A DNA stretch of 32,102 nucleotides from Anthracocystis setariae (GCA_928724745.1 CAKMXJ010000017.1:1-32102); one strand, 5' to 3'; positions 1 to 9,969 are shown, counted from the stretch's first letter. The notes: generated from the sequence alone by a model not told the origin. Numbers and translations are program-made.

Positions 1-900
1 TAACCCTATTCCGGTAGCTTATAGCCCCATTGAGGTTGCCAGATCATAAGAAGGCCAAGTGGTTTTTCCTTGAGCACCAGAACCTCTAATAACCCCATGT
101 AGCATTGCTGGTGCATATGATCTAGCTGCTGGATGTTTGCCATACCCTGGGAACGCCATCGTTGGAAGCGGGAGACAAGAACGGTGAGTCTATGTTTTCA
201 CGTGTTTGCAGCTGGACACTTGGAGCGCTGGTGGTGTGCGGTGGCAGCTGGAATGGATGTATTGGCAGCATTGGTATGGTATCTACAGCCTGTACAGTGA
301 CCGACACAATGTCTGGCCGCTCTGGTGCTGCTACAATGCTGTTGAAATGGTGTCGGAAGCTCTACCGTGTGACATGTGATCCCACCGTCTTTGACCGTGA
401 TGGTACACAGCAGACACCGATCCTCCTCTGTGATGCTGGCTCGCTGTGTTCCACATTGTCGCACACCTGTATACACTTGTTGGAAGCACTGGAGCATGGT
501 CCTGGACCTGCCATCGGAGATGAGCGTGTTTACGGTTCTGCACCTATGATGATTGTTTTGCCTTGCGTTTTGATGTTCCACTCTCCAATGCAGCTGCAAT
601 GACCTGCAGACACCCTTTTCAGACGGTTGGCAACACTGTGGAAGCACACAGACAGCTCCTGCTTTCCATCTTTGAAGCTTGCGTGTTTTCGGTGTCACAC
701 ATACAACCACTGTTTTTGTGTTGACATGCACAGCTTGCTGACCTAGCACATGATCATGGTTGGGCTAGAGTTGGCTGGCTTGAAGAAGGCTTTAATGCAA
801 GGTAGCAGCTCACCTTACCTTGACACATCTTGACTATGTGACACTCAACTGAATTGGGCAATGACTTGGAGATGCGGTGGGGGTTAGGGGCCCAGATATC
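1..900. other. Gene-poor left edge with a single telomere-phase heptamer
   Basis: The window opens with TAACCCT, which is in phase with a CCCTAA left-end telomere repeat, but only one copy is present. A second isolated telomere-like string, GGGTTAGGGG, lies near 880-889. Overlapping open frames of 146 and 183 codons on opposite strands around 160-750 are Cys-rich and match no family I recognise. One GGAGACAAG motif at 171-179 matches the motif that is abundant at 9.1-10.0 kb. I see no supportable gene here. Confidence 0.45.
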
Positions 901-993
901 AATTTTCCTATACTATAGATCACTGTACCAGCCTCTTCTGAGCTTGTCCACAAAAGACAGACTCAAAGTGGACTTGTTCCCACCAATCTTACC

Positions 994-1040
994 TTGACAT
1001 GCCTTTAGTTGCTGACTTCAGATGATTAAAGGCATGTCAA
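994..1040. repeat. Hairpin in array unit 1
   Basis: Perfect 14-bp arms at 994-1007 (TTGACATGCCTTTA) and 1027-1040, with a 19-nt loop. The loop differs from the other units, yet the arms still pair exactly. Confidence 0.85.
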
Positions 1041-1306
1041 AGGCAGGTACCATAAAACGCAAGATATTCTCCACGCAAATGAGTGTTCTGAGGTCCCTTC
1101 AGCATCATGCAGTGTCTTATAGCATAGGATTTGCTCCCTGAGCACTTTGCATAATTCACTGCTGGAGGAGGTGCTGGGGTAGGCAACAGCGTGAAAGCTA
1201 AAGTGTAGCTGTCCCACTTTCTAGCCTATAGGACACTGGAGCAACCTCTTCTGAGTGTGTACACAAAAGGCAGTTCCAAAATGGACCCAAGACCGGGGAC
1301 TTTACC

Positions 1307-1353
1307 TTGACATGCCTTTATTGGCTGATTTTGGACAGATAAAGGCATGTCAA
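1307..1353. repeat. Hairpin in array unit 2
   Basis: Perfect 15-bp arms at 1307-1321 and 1339-1353. The right arm runs into AAAGGTAAGTACC, which matches a consensus 5' splice site. Confidence 0.85.
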
Positions 1354-1627
1354 AGGTAAGTACCTGAAAACGCAGGAAATCTTCCACGCAAAATAGTGTT
1401 CTGGACTCCTCTCAGCCTGCTGCAGCTGCCTATGACAGCCATTTGTCTCTCAGAGGTGTTCTGGCTATCCATGCGGAAACTGGGTGCTGCTACTGATCCG
1501 CAAGGAAACACGCGTGAATGCAAAGGTTTGTTTCTTGGTGGCTCTATGCTATAGGACATTGCACAGGCTCATCCTGAGTTTGGAACACCAAGTTGCGCCT
1601 TGATAGCTTCACCTATGCGTGACTTCA

Positions 1628-1678
1628 CTTTGACATGCCTTTATTAGCTGATTTTGGACAGATAAAGGCATGTCAAAG
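1628..1678. repeat. Hairpin in array unit 3
   Basis: Perfect 17-bp arms at 1628-1644 (CTTTGACATGCCTTTAT) and 1662-1678, with a 17-nt loop, followed by GGTAAGTACC. Confidence 0.88.
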
Positions 1679-1950
1679 GTAAGTACCTGAAAACGCAAGA
1701 AATCTTCCACGCAAAATAGTGTTCTGGGCTCCTCTCAACCTGCTGCAGCTGCCTATGACAGCCATTTGTCTCTTTGAGGTGTTCTGGCTATCCATGCAGA
1801 AACCGGGTGCTGCTACTGGCCCACAAGGAAACACGCGTCAACACAAAGGCTCATATATTGACTTCTCTACCCCATAGGACATTGCACAGGCTCTTCCTGA
1901 GTATGGAACACTAAGTCACACCTTGATAGCTTCACCTATGCGTGACTTCA

Positions 1951-2001
1951 CTTTGACATGCCTTTATTAGCTGATTTTGGACAGATAAAGGCATGTCAAA
2001 G
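1951..2001. repeat. Hairpin in array unit 4
   Basis: Perfect 17-bp arms at 1951-1967 and 1985-2001, identical to unit 3 and exactly 323 bp further on. The array ends shortly after, near 2020. Confidence 0.88.
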
Positions 2002-2020
2002 GTAAGTACCTGAAAATGCA

Positions 2021-2410
2021 GGCTTTTTGACCTGTCTTTTTGTGCACTGTGTACGTCTTGGACTGGTGCTACTTCCTACATATGGCAGAGATCCAGTAAA
2101 GCGTGTTCTTGTTGAGGCTCTGTATCAGCAAGGGTATATACCAGACCACGCAGAAGGTCAAGAACACGTGCCAATGAGGAATACCTGACCAAAATCATCA
2201 ATTGGACCAACACTTGGTATGAACTAACACTCAGAATGCAAAAAAACACGTCAGGGAAATTATGGAACTCGGAAATCAGACTTGGGTGGCAGGATCAAAA
2301 TAGGGGAAACTCGGCAAAAATTTTCAGCCAGGTCAGATTTTGGGGGTCTCGAGCCTTTTTGGAGCTGGTCATTCAGAATCCCCCTTTTTCTCTTCGAGTC
2401 TGGAATGGAA
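2021..2410. other. Spacer between hairpin array and dioxygenase gene
   Basis: No gene is called. On the plus strand a stop-free stretch near 2060-2190 ends at TGA and reads like ordinary protein (for example VKRVLVEALYQQGYIPDHAE), but it has no ATG and no family match I recognise, so it may be a coding relic or chance. The part nearest the neighbouring gene is A/T-rich and would hold that gene's 3' untranslated region. Confidence 0.4.
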
Positions 2411-3475
2411 TTACTTGTGCTTCTCATTGATAGCCTCGAGTCTCTTATGTGCAATGCTAGTGATAGGTTCTTGATTGTAGATGGACTCTCGATAGAAACC
2501 ACTGAATGCCCATCTCTTTCCAGCTGTAGACTCAGAATCCACAGGTTTGGTTCGATGCCAGTAGGTGTGAGAGTTGAGTATGACGATGTCGAGAGGATTG
2601 ATAAGGATCTTGACCGAGAACTCTGGCAACTCCAGCCAAGCTGCTTCTTCAAAGTTGAATAGGAAGGAAGGGATACAATCCTGCTCATCTCGATGCAGAC
2701 CCCCTGCAAAGTTGGAGAAGAAGGCTATAGTGGTCCAGTAGGGGTGGAGAAGGTTGACATTGGATGGTTCAAAGATTGAGGCTAGCCACTTGGTACTTTT
2801 GCTTTGAGTCTTGAGGTTGTGTCTGAAGCTGGAATCAATCAATTTCTTCGAAGATTGCATTGTGCTGGCCATGTGCTGCTTTGCCCAGAGGAGAAGATCG
2901 AGTGCTTGATCCTTGTATCGATGATTGAAGGTCTCTTTGGTGAAGTCTAGGCTGGTTTTGCCTCGAGAATGCCAGATGCCAAGATGATGTTCGACAACTT
3001 TCCTTCTTGTGAGCTTGAACTTGAGCTGCTGCTTGCTAGACTCGATGTCTGACCTCTTGATATGCCATGCTGAGGCCTTCTTGGATAGGTATGCATTCAG
3101 GTAGTCTCGACCTTTGATGGAGGATGCTCTAGCTTCGAGCATTTTGGTGTAACTGGTAGGTGAAATCCTCTGAAGCACGATCTGTTTGCTCTGTCTGTCC
3201 ACTAGAGTGAGGTTTCTTTGAGTTGGATACTTGTCATTGACCTCTCCAAGTGGTTTGAGCTCAAGATCATCGAAGCTGAATAGGGCTGAGGCCTTGTTGA
3301 TATGATGCCTTCGAGAAAGATGGATCTTGTAGGTCTCCTTTTGTAAGTCTTGATAGCTTCTCCTTCTCTCTGCATCCCTGACTGCTGTGGCCTCCTTCTT
3401 TCGATCCAAAGCTGCTTGAGACTTGGCTGGCATGGATGTATTAAGAGGTCTGGGGTGATTGCAATGGTTCAGCAT
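2411..3475 (-). CDS. 2OG-Fe(II) dioxygenase-like protein, possible TET/JBP-type
   Basis: Predicted 354-residue protein. The open frame runs upstream into the neighbouring repeats, so I take the first ATG outside them (3475); a later ATG at 3433 is also possible. The C-terminal half shows the double-stranded beta-helix pattern of 2-oxoglutarate/Fe(II) oxygenases: GGLHRDEQD supplies an HxD pair (H261, D263), a hydrophobic NPLDIVILNSHTYWHRT block supplies the distal His (H307 most likely, H303 possible), and GKRW (R321) fits the 2-oxoglutarate-binding Arg. The order and spacing resemble the fungal JBP/TET-like oxygenase family, some members of which oxidise 5-methylcytosine. That assignment is inference. 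The N-terminal half is very basic and Lys/Arg-rich, which could suit nucleic-acid binding. It lies between two hairpin-repeat arrays and reads in the same direction as the helicase. No lesions or introns are evident. Confidence 0.6.
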   Translation of the reverse strand: MLNHCNHPRPLNTSMPAKSQAALDRKKEATAVRDAERRRSYQDLQKETYKIHLSRRHHINKASALFSFDDLELKPLGEVNDKYPTQRNLTLVDRQSKQIVLQRISPTSYTKMLEARASSIKGRDYLNAYLSKKASAWHIKRSDIESSKQQLKFKLTRRKVVEHHLGIWHSRGKTSLDFTKETFNHRYKDQALDLLLWAKQHMASTMQSSKKLIDSSFRHNLKTQSKSTKWLASIFEPSNVNLLHPYWTTIAFFSNFAGGLHRDEQDCIPSFLFNFEEAAWLELPEFSVKILINPLDIVILNSHTYWHRTKPVDSESTAGKRWAFSGFYRESIYNQEPITSIAHKRLEAINEKHK

Positions 3476-3484
3476 CGAGAAGGA

Positions 3485-3864
3485 GGGGGACTTGTCTCTC
3501 AGATTCAAAAAGTAGATCGAAGAGACAAGTCCCCCACTGTGCTGTGCTGCCTGAAAAATATTTCCAAGCAATTTGGCTTCGAACTTCTAGGAAAGGCGGA
3601 CTTGTCTCTCCAAGCAAAAATCTGAATCTCAGAGACACGTCCCCCTACTGTGCTGTGCTGCCTGAAAAATAATTTCAAGCAATTTGGCTTCGAACTTCTG
3701 GCAAAGGGGGACTTGTCTCTCCAAGCAAAAATCTGATTCTCAGAGACACGTCCCCCCACTGTGCTGGGCTGCCTTGAAAAATCCAAGTAATTTGCCTTTG
3801 AACTTCTGGCAAAGGGGGACTTTCCTCTCCGAGCAAAAATCTGATTCTCAGAGACACGTCCCCC
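3485..3864. repeat. Four ~110-bp tandem units, each a GGGGGACTTGTCTCT hairpin
   Basis: Four inverted repeats are spaced 108-111 bp apart: arms 3485-3499/3521-3535, 3595-3609/3631-3645, 3706-3720/3742-3756 and 3824-3838/3850-3864. The left arm is GGGGGACTTGTCTCT; the right arm is AGAGACAAGTCCCCC in the first unit and AGAGACACGTCCCCC in the others, leaving one mismatch. Between hairpins a conserved linker contains CTGTGCTGTGCTGCC, CAAGCAATTTGG and GAACTTCTGGCAAAG. The loop CAAGCAAAAATCTGATTCTC is shared by units 2-4, while the first unit has a different loop. Repeat-derived open frames on both strands here are not genes. The array abuts the 5' end of the dioxygenase gene, so it may lie in that gene's promoter or leader. 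Confidence 0.88.
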
Positions 3865-4438
3865 TCTGTGCTGTGCTGCCTTGGAAAATTCAATTACCGC
3901 AAAGGAAAGAAGGCTCTCCGTGATTTGACTCTCCATCTTCAACACAGACTGCTTTGTACTCGTCCTGTGGTTCCCATGCTTTCCCGTCTGCTAGACACAG
4001 AACAATGTCAGTACAACAGCAAAAAACAAAGTCACGTCACAAGCGCTGTCAGTTCACGGCTATCCATAGAAAACAGATTTGACCGTAGACTTCTAGCGCT
4101 TGTGACGGAGGATTAACACGGTAACAGTGCGACAACATGGATTGAACCCACGCCCCTTCAATTCCTGAAAGGCCCCTTTTCCCTTGCGGGTTCTCAATAA
4201 TCCACATAAAATGCAGACATCAATCACCTAGGCTAAGTGTACTTGTTATGTTCCTGAGGTGTTTTCCCCAATAACACATGTGATGCCCCATTGTCCACCG
4301 TACAGGGCAGCCTTGACGTAGATTACCATTCACATTGTATATCAACCATTGCACCTATGCTGACAGCATGCTATTGCTTTGGAGGCAGGTGTGAGGCAAT
4401 CGGATATCATACTGAAGATGTCAAAGCAGTGTAAGTAT
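3865..4438. other. Intergenic region 3' of the helicase gene
   Basis: No gene is supported. The region between the hairpin array and the helicase stop codon holds the tRNA-like segment listed separately and would include the helicase 3' untranslated region. Short open frames here have no recognisable content. Confidence 0.5.
4129..4155 (-). other. tRNA-Ser-like 3' end fragment (T arm plus acceptor)
   Basis: Read on the minus strand, this stretch has a 5-bp stem CGTGG/CCATG around a GTTCAAT loop, followed by TTGTCGC, resembling the T arm and 3' acceptor strand of fungal serine tRNAs. A matching 5' acceptor strand and anticodon arm cannot be found in the ~150 bases upstream on that strand. A weak A-box-like TTAGCCTAGGTG lies near 4230. 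I read this as a tRNA-derived fragment or chance, not a working tRNA. Confidence 0.25.
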
Positions 4439-7400
4439 TTATGTGAGCTCCACCGCAGCAGCAAATATGGCAAAGGCAAGCAACACATCAACATCCTTGT
4501 AGCGCACATGCGTGCCAAGATCTTTCCATGCCTGCTCCAGACCGCTGTATGCTATTCCCAGTTTGCGGTACACCAACGCACACTGCTCCTCCCTTCTCAG
4601 CACCGCTGCCACCACTGGCAGTACCTTGTCGTCATGCTTGTTGGAGCAAGCACCGTGGTTGTTGGGCTTGGCAATGTCAATGGGGATCAAGCACCGGTAG
4701 CATGCAATACCTGATCTCTGCCCTGCATTGATGAGCTTCTTCATCTTGCCAAGCCAGCTCGAGTTGATACGCTGATCTGTGCCAAGCCCACCAATGGTCT
4801 TGAGTGCATTCCAGCAGTTGCAGTCATGGAAGCGGTGTTGACCAACACAGGTGTGCTGGTCACGGAAGAGGAAGCAGAGCGTACAGCCATCAGGTACGCT
4901 ATCCAGCAGTGTCTTGATGGCACCAATACCGGTAGACAAGGTTGGCGCTGGTATACGGTACAGTGGAGGCGCTGCAATGCTCTGGTACGTAGCTGCTGTA
5001 CCTACACCTGCGGGCGGTGCAAGTTGCAATACGTTGGTGAGCTGGCGCTGGCGCTGCACTGTTGATGGAGGAGTATCTGCTGCGGTAGCAGACTGCAGCA
5101 AATGGTGGCTTGCAGCAATGGTTGCACTGCTACGCGTTGGTGTCATGTTGCTGCTACTTGCCTTGCATTCCTGCTTGTCTGACTCTGGCGGTGAGTCCAG
5201 TGCTGTGGGTACCCTTGGCGGTGTCTGCGGAGCAACAGTGTCCTTTTGGCACAGATCACACAGCGCAAAGTTGGGCTGGCTCCGGCAGTTCACCTGCATG
5301 CCATCAACATATGCAGAGATGGCTGTGCGCCGGCAATGCTTTTCTGCAACATAAAGCTGCATCTGCTCTTCCTGTTGAGCCTGTTGCTTGGCAATGAGCA
5401 GCACAGCAGAAGCTTGTGCACCGCTACGTCCGGCACGGCCAGACTCCTGAACGTAGCTGACCATGTCCCATGCATCACCATAATGGACCACCAGAGCGTA
5501 CATGCTGAGGATTGATGCCAGTGCCAATGGCTGAAGTCCCAACCAAAATACGCTTGGCATCATTGGGCTCCTCTGGTGAGCACTGCAACCAGTCAGCAAG
5601 CTTCAGTTGCTTTTCTGCAAGATTCATCTCCGAGTATATGCACTTGCAACCAAGGATCTTTGCAGTCTCTTCTGCTGCATAGCAGCTTTTGCAAAAGACC
5701 ATGACTGCACCAGAAGGAGTGGCAGCAAGGAGACGCTTGAGCCTGGTCAACATCTCTGCAGCATTGTTGACGTTGACCACCGCATATGCAATGTTGGAAC
5801 GGTTGGTTGCTGCTCGGATGAGACCAGTGCCATCTTGAGGGAGGTGGAGCGTAGCCTTGAAGGTCTGCACCATGCTTGGCGGCAGTGTTGCTGTGAGGAA
5901 GTATTGCGGTACACGCACAGAGGTGACCAGAGCCTTGATCTTGTGCATGGCATTACGGAAGTCACTCTGTGTCACGCAGACATGGCACTCATCAAAGAAG
6001 ATGGCTGCCAAACGCTTCTGCAGATCCAGCTCCTGTGCCCAGTTGACAAACATCTTGTCGTAGCAGTTCTCTGCAGCAACAAGGACCAGCTGGGAGCCTT
6101 CCACCTTGTCAGCACATCGATAGCCAGTCCACTTGCTTGCAGAGATGCCAACACGGTGACACTGCTCCAGAAGATCCTCGGTCAATGCAATGAACGGCAC
6201 CACCACTATGACAACAGAAGCAGCCGGCAGCCAATGCAGTGGTGACATAAAGAGCGCAGACTTGCCAGAACCAGTGGCCATGACAATGGTAAGCGGAGAC
6301 TCCTTGGCATAGATAGCATTGAGAGCATAGGCCTGCTCCAGCGTCTTGGTGTAAGAGCTGCTGGTGACCTTGAATAGAGCATTGCTGACTGGGATTGGAA
6401 GCGCTGCTGAGCGTGATGGATTGGGAGAGGTTGCCGCAGTGACAACAGCAGGAGCAAAAACAGGAGTGTGCTCCAACTTTTGCTTGATGCTGCGTACATC
6501 CTCCCCCATCAAGTCCAGCTTATGCTTCACAGCTTCCATCACCTTGGACTGGTCTGCAGCTGGACCACCGTAGGAGAGACTGCCAAATGGCTTGAGGTCT
6601 TCACCATAGCGGGAGCGTAGCCTCCAAAATGTGTGCCAGCGCTCTGACACCACCAGCATTGCATCCATGCTCTCTTGCGTGAGCTGGCTGAGCGTACTTG
6701 CATCAAGTCCGTAGTGCTTCTCTGCAGTGTTGGTGGAGTGGCCTGCTTGGAGATCATGAGCATTGTCCTCCTCCAGCTCTTCCACCGTGACTGGCTTTGG
6801 CCGAATAAGCTTGCGATCGATGCTCACTGCCAATTGCCTCCAAGTGCGCATGTTGAGACCTTCAGAGGAAGAGCTGATGTACTGCTGGCACAGCATCTGG
6901 AGCGTCTTGCTGATGGTGGTGGTGATGTACTGCTTGCCGGTGTGGTCTGCCAAGAGGAAGTAGGAGGGTGCTCGGGCATGGAGGACAGCATTGTGGAGTT
7001 GGCGTACAAAGGGCACCACCTGCATCACATAGTGCACCACCAAACATCCAACGGCATGCGGCAGGAAGCGTGGAATGATCTTCTGGCGTCCAGTACCCTT
7101 GTTGGTTGGCAATGCGGTAAAGATGCATCCATCATGGATGAAGATGTTGCGGGGAGAGATGTGTGAGTTGGTGTGCTGCAATTGCAACAGCTCTGTACCT
7201 CTTGCTGGAAGTCCGCTGCTGAGCTCAACCAGCACTGCCAGGAGCTTGGTGAACTCGTCATGCTTTGCAAAGTACAAGCGCGCAGCAGCAGCATCAAACT
7301 CTGGCTCTCCATCAAAGTAGTCTGCCAACGGTGCAGGTGCAGGAAGGTTGCCTCCAGCAGCATGTTGGAGAATGACTGGCGTGCATGGGTCTAGGGAGGA

Positions 7401-8978
7401 TGCATCGGCAAAGTTGAAGTCTGGCACGGTATTGCGCAGATCATCGTTGAAGGTGTTGAGGTCCAGCATGAGAGGCGTCTCCTCATCCAAAAGCAGAAGG
7501 TAACGCAAAAGAGTTTCTGCTTGCTGTTGAGCACCTTGCATCATAGCTTGGAGACGCTCAATAGCAATGATCTCTGTGCTGAACTTGACGCTGCTGAGGT
7601 CCTTGCTCCACACAAAGGTGAAGCTGGTGCCATCATCCTGGGCCAGCACCTTGCCATACCGGAGGAGACTTTGGAGATGGGCGCTGGTGGAGTGGCTGTC
7701 ATTCCAGAGAAAGCGCTTGATGTATGACATCACCTCTGCATGCTTGTCCACATGAGAGATGTTGCTGAGCGCTCCTGCTTCTGGATCCAAAAGGTACTCA
7801 TGGAGCACTGCACGTAAGGCAAACTCAATCCCTGCAATGTTTGATGTGCATGCGCTCAGCATCTTTGGTGTACCTTCGTTGCTTAGGCAAAAGTGAAGCA
7901 CCAGCCTTGACACCGTAAGCTCCTCTGTATGGCCAAAGCGTGCTGGCTCCTGTGCAAGTAGAGCATACGACAAGTCAAGCAGAAGGGATGCCACCTTCTC
8001 CCCCAGCTCCAGATCCTCATCCACGTTGATTTCTGGGTAGGATGTGTTGTAGAGGTCCTTGATCTTGCACAGTAGAGTGCAGATGTTGTGATCCAGGGAT
8101 AGATGGTCGTCCAGATCCCTGCCATTGACAAAGAACTCATTCTGATCTCCATCAAAGTAGAGACAGAACAGGAGCGCAAGTAGGTGGGACCACCCATCTG
8201 AGCGCTTCTCCACCGTGGTTGGCTTCAGGTTGTAGGGATGTGTAGCTTCCAGACCGTAGCTGCGGAACATCTGCTGGATCTGACGGCCAGCGCAGAGGAA
8301 GTTGTTGAACCACATGAAGACCAGCGGACGTGCAGTATGGTACACCCAGAGAGCCATGTCCCGGTGCGCACCTGGCCAAGTGGTGAAGACCTTGCTCATG
8401 GCAGCAACCGGAGAGCGTGCCATGACCGCATAGGAGCAGAAGGGACAGGCATAGCCACCGTACATGACTTGCAGTTCCTTGATCATGGGCACCGGAAGAA
8501 GGTCTTTGTTGATGACCACCGTGTTGGGAGGATCCAAGTCCAGCGCCAACAGCAGCTCCCTGAGTGCGGAGATCCTCCGGTCACCAAGCGCAAGTTGATG
8601 GTCACTCTGGAGGTGCATAAGCACTTTGTCAAAGGAGGGGTCCAGCGGAACTTGAAGATGGCAGTTGGTGCGGGTGCAGACCAAGATCCGGGGATGGTGC
8701 ACCAGGCGTAGTTGGAAGCATTCCAGCTGGTCAACAAGGTCTGGATCAACCGGACCAGCGGCAGCATCCTGGTTGGCAGTAGGGAGGGCATTGCTGTTGC
8801 AGAGGTGGAATTGGAAAAGGTAACGGTCAGAGACAGATGGGAAAGTAGTGATGCATGAAAATGGGTTGACGTACCTGTCAAACTCAGCAGTTGGAGCTGG
8901 AGGAGGAGATGCTGCAACAATGATTGCAGGAGGAGGCACATCAGCACCGTCAGCAGGGGTAACACTGTGCTGAGACAT
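4439..8978 (-). CDS. RecQ-family telomere-linked helicase fused to a recombinase-like domain; one frame change
   Basis: Start is the ATG at 8978; the frame is open upstream but only from a GTG. The first frame stops at 5475 and the second continues to 4439; skipping one base near 5495 gives about 1,512 residues. In order: zinc-binding pairs C101/C106/H122/H127 and C178/C181 with H205 (OrsD-like pattern); a tyrosine-recombinase-like block (R593, K627, R711-x-x-R714, H747, Y756); then a superfamily 2 helicase with Walker A ATGSGKS (~901), DECH (~996), TATLP, VGTSAIGTGIN and, after the frame change, YVQESGRAGR. A RecQ-type zinc site follows (CRRTAI...C...CDLC), then a Cys/His-rich tail with CTLC and CYRC. 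Related genes are known next to telomeres in smut fungi. The frame change falls exactly between motifs V and VI, so the copy is either inactivated, misassembled or recoded. Confidence 0.85.
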
Positions 8979-9089
8979 TGTTATGGTAGGTGGAGATTGA
9001 GAGTTGCAGCGTAGACTTGATGGTGTATACAGTTTTCTGACAGCAGATAGATGGGCTGACGGCGGCACTGGGAGCAGGAGACATGGCTG

Positions 9090-9096
9090 TATATAA
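9090..9096 (-). promoter_or_regulatory. Possible TATA box of the helicase gene
   Basis: Plus-strand TATATAA (TTATATA on the coding strand) lies about 112 bp upstream of the helicase ATG at 8978. Its position suits a core promoter element, but no transcription start is visible. Confidence 0.35.
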
Positions 9097-9711
9097 GTTC
9101 AAGCAGATGTACGCTGCCAGCATCAAACACATGGCACTGATCCTGCTACAGGGCAGGAGACACACGTGCAGACACGCATGCACAGAACAGAACTGTAGGA
9201 GTCATTGGTTATTTGGTGCTCCTACACAAAGGGCAGATAGAAAAGCAGACGGAAGGATCCACTCCGGTAGACAAAGGAAGATGGAGGCATTGGCTCTGGT
9301 GGACAAAGGGAGATGGTGGTAGTGCCGGCAAAGTGTTTTGCGGTGAGCTGTCACACAGAACAGCGTCAGGAGACAAAGGTATGTTTGGAGTTTGCCGCTA
9401 ACAAAGAAACTTGACTGTGCAGTGAAAAATTGCTAACCTGGCATAGTGGGCAGCGTCACAGTCCTCCAGAATTTCCTGGCATGTCTCCTGCAGCCAGAAT
9501 CTATAGTCTCTTGCTCTGCATCCCACGCTCAAATACCTTTTGTCTCCCCAACCGCAGCTTCCATCCACACTGCACCACTGTCTCCTGCGCACAAACTCTG
9601 TTGTCTCCCATGCTCAAGCATCTTTGTCTCTCACTCTGCTACCTGATTGGCGTGTGTGCATGTCCTAGCATTGAGTGAACCAACGCCAAGGTTGCAGCTG
9701 CTGCAGTGAGT

Positions 9712-9773
9712 GTCTCCTGCCTTTGTCTCCCGTCTCCTGTCTCCTGCCTTTGTCTCCCGTCTCCTGTCCCTGC
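9712..9773. repeat. 27-bp minisatellite
   Basis: Two exact copies of a 27-bp unit starting GTCTCCTGCCTTTGTCTCCC (9712-9738 and 9739-9765) are followed by a partial third. Each unit holds the TGTCTCC heptamer twice. Confidence 0.85.
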
Positions 9774-9969
9774 TCTCCTGTCCGCTGCTCCTGCCCTCTT
9801 TCATGAGTGTGAAAAGTTGAATTTGTCCGCTGAGCACTTCAGCAGTCTGGCCAAACACGTGAACCACCCAACCAATTTCTGCCAATTTTGACGCGTCTCC
9901 CAGGGTCCAACCTGCCGCTCAGCCAAAAAATATTTGATTCTCCTGCGGCACTTGAGCAGTGTAATTTGG

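Larger units (their letters stand above)
915..2020. repeat. Subtelomeric tandem array, about 323-bp period, hairpin-bearing
   Basis: About three and a half units lie head to tail. Matching points are 323 bp apart in the last three units (1307, 1630 and 1953 for the same base) and 313 bp apart between the first and second. Shared blocks include CCACGCAAAATAGTGTTCTGG, CTGCTGCAGCTGCCTATGACAG and GGACATTGCACAGGCTC. The last two full units are almost identical; the first is the most diverged, so the array looks older at its left end. Each unit has one inverted repeat built on TTGACATGCCTTTA/TAAAGGCATGTCAA. No open reading frame is conserved through the units. Confidence 0.85.

Noticed and set aside
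162..749. Overlapping open frames of 146 (plus) and 183 (minus) codons
   Set aside because: They overlap on opposite strands, have unusual Cys/His/Thr composition and match no known family; coding use cannot be decided.
3505..3945. Open frames through the 110-bp hairpin repeats
   Set aside because: The peptides simply repeat with the DNA units and exist on both strands; this is a repeat artefact.
6675..7166. 163-codon plus-strand frame inside the helicase gene
   Set aside because: Antisense shadow of a strongly supported coding region.
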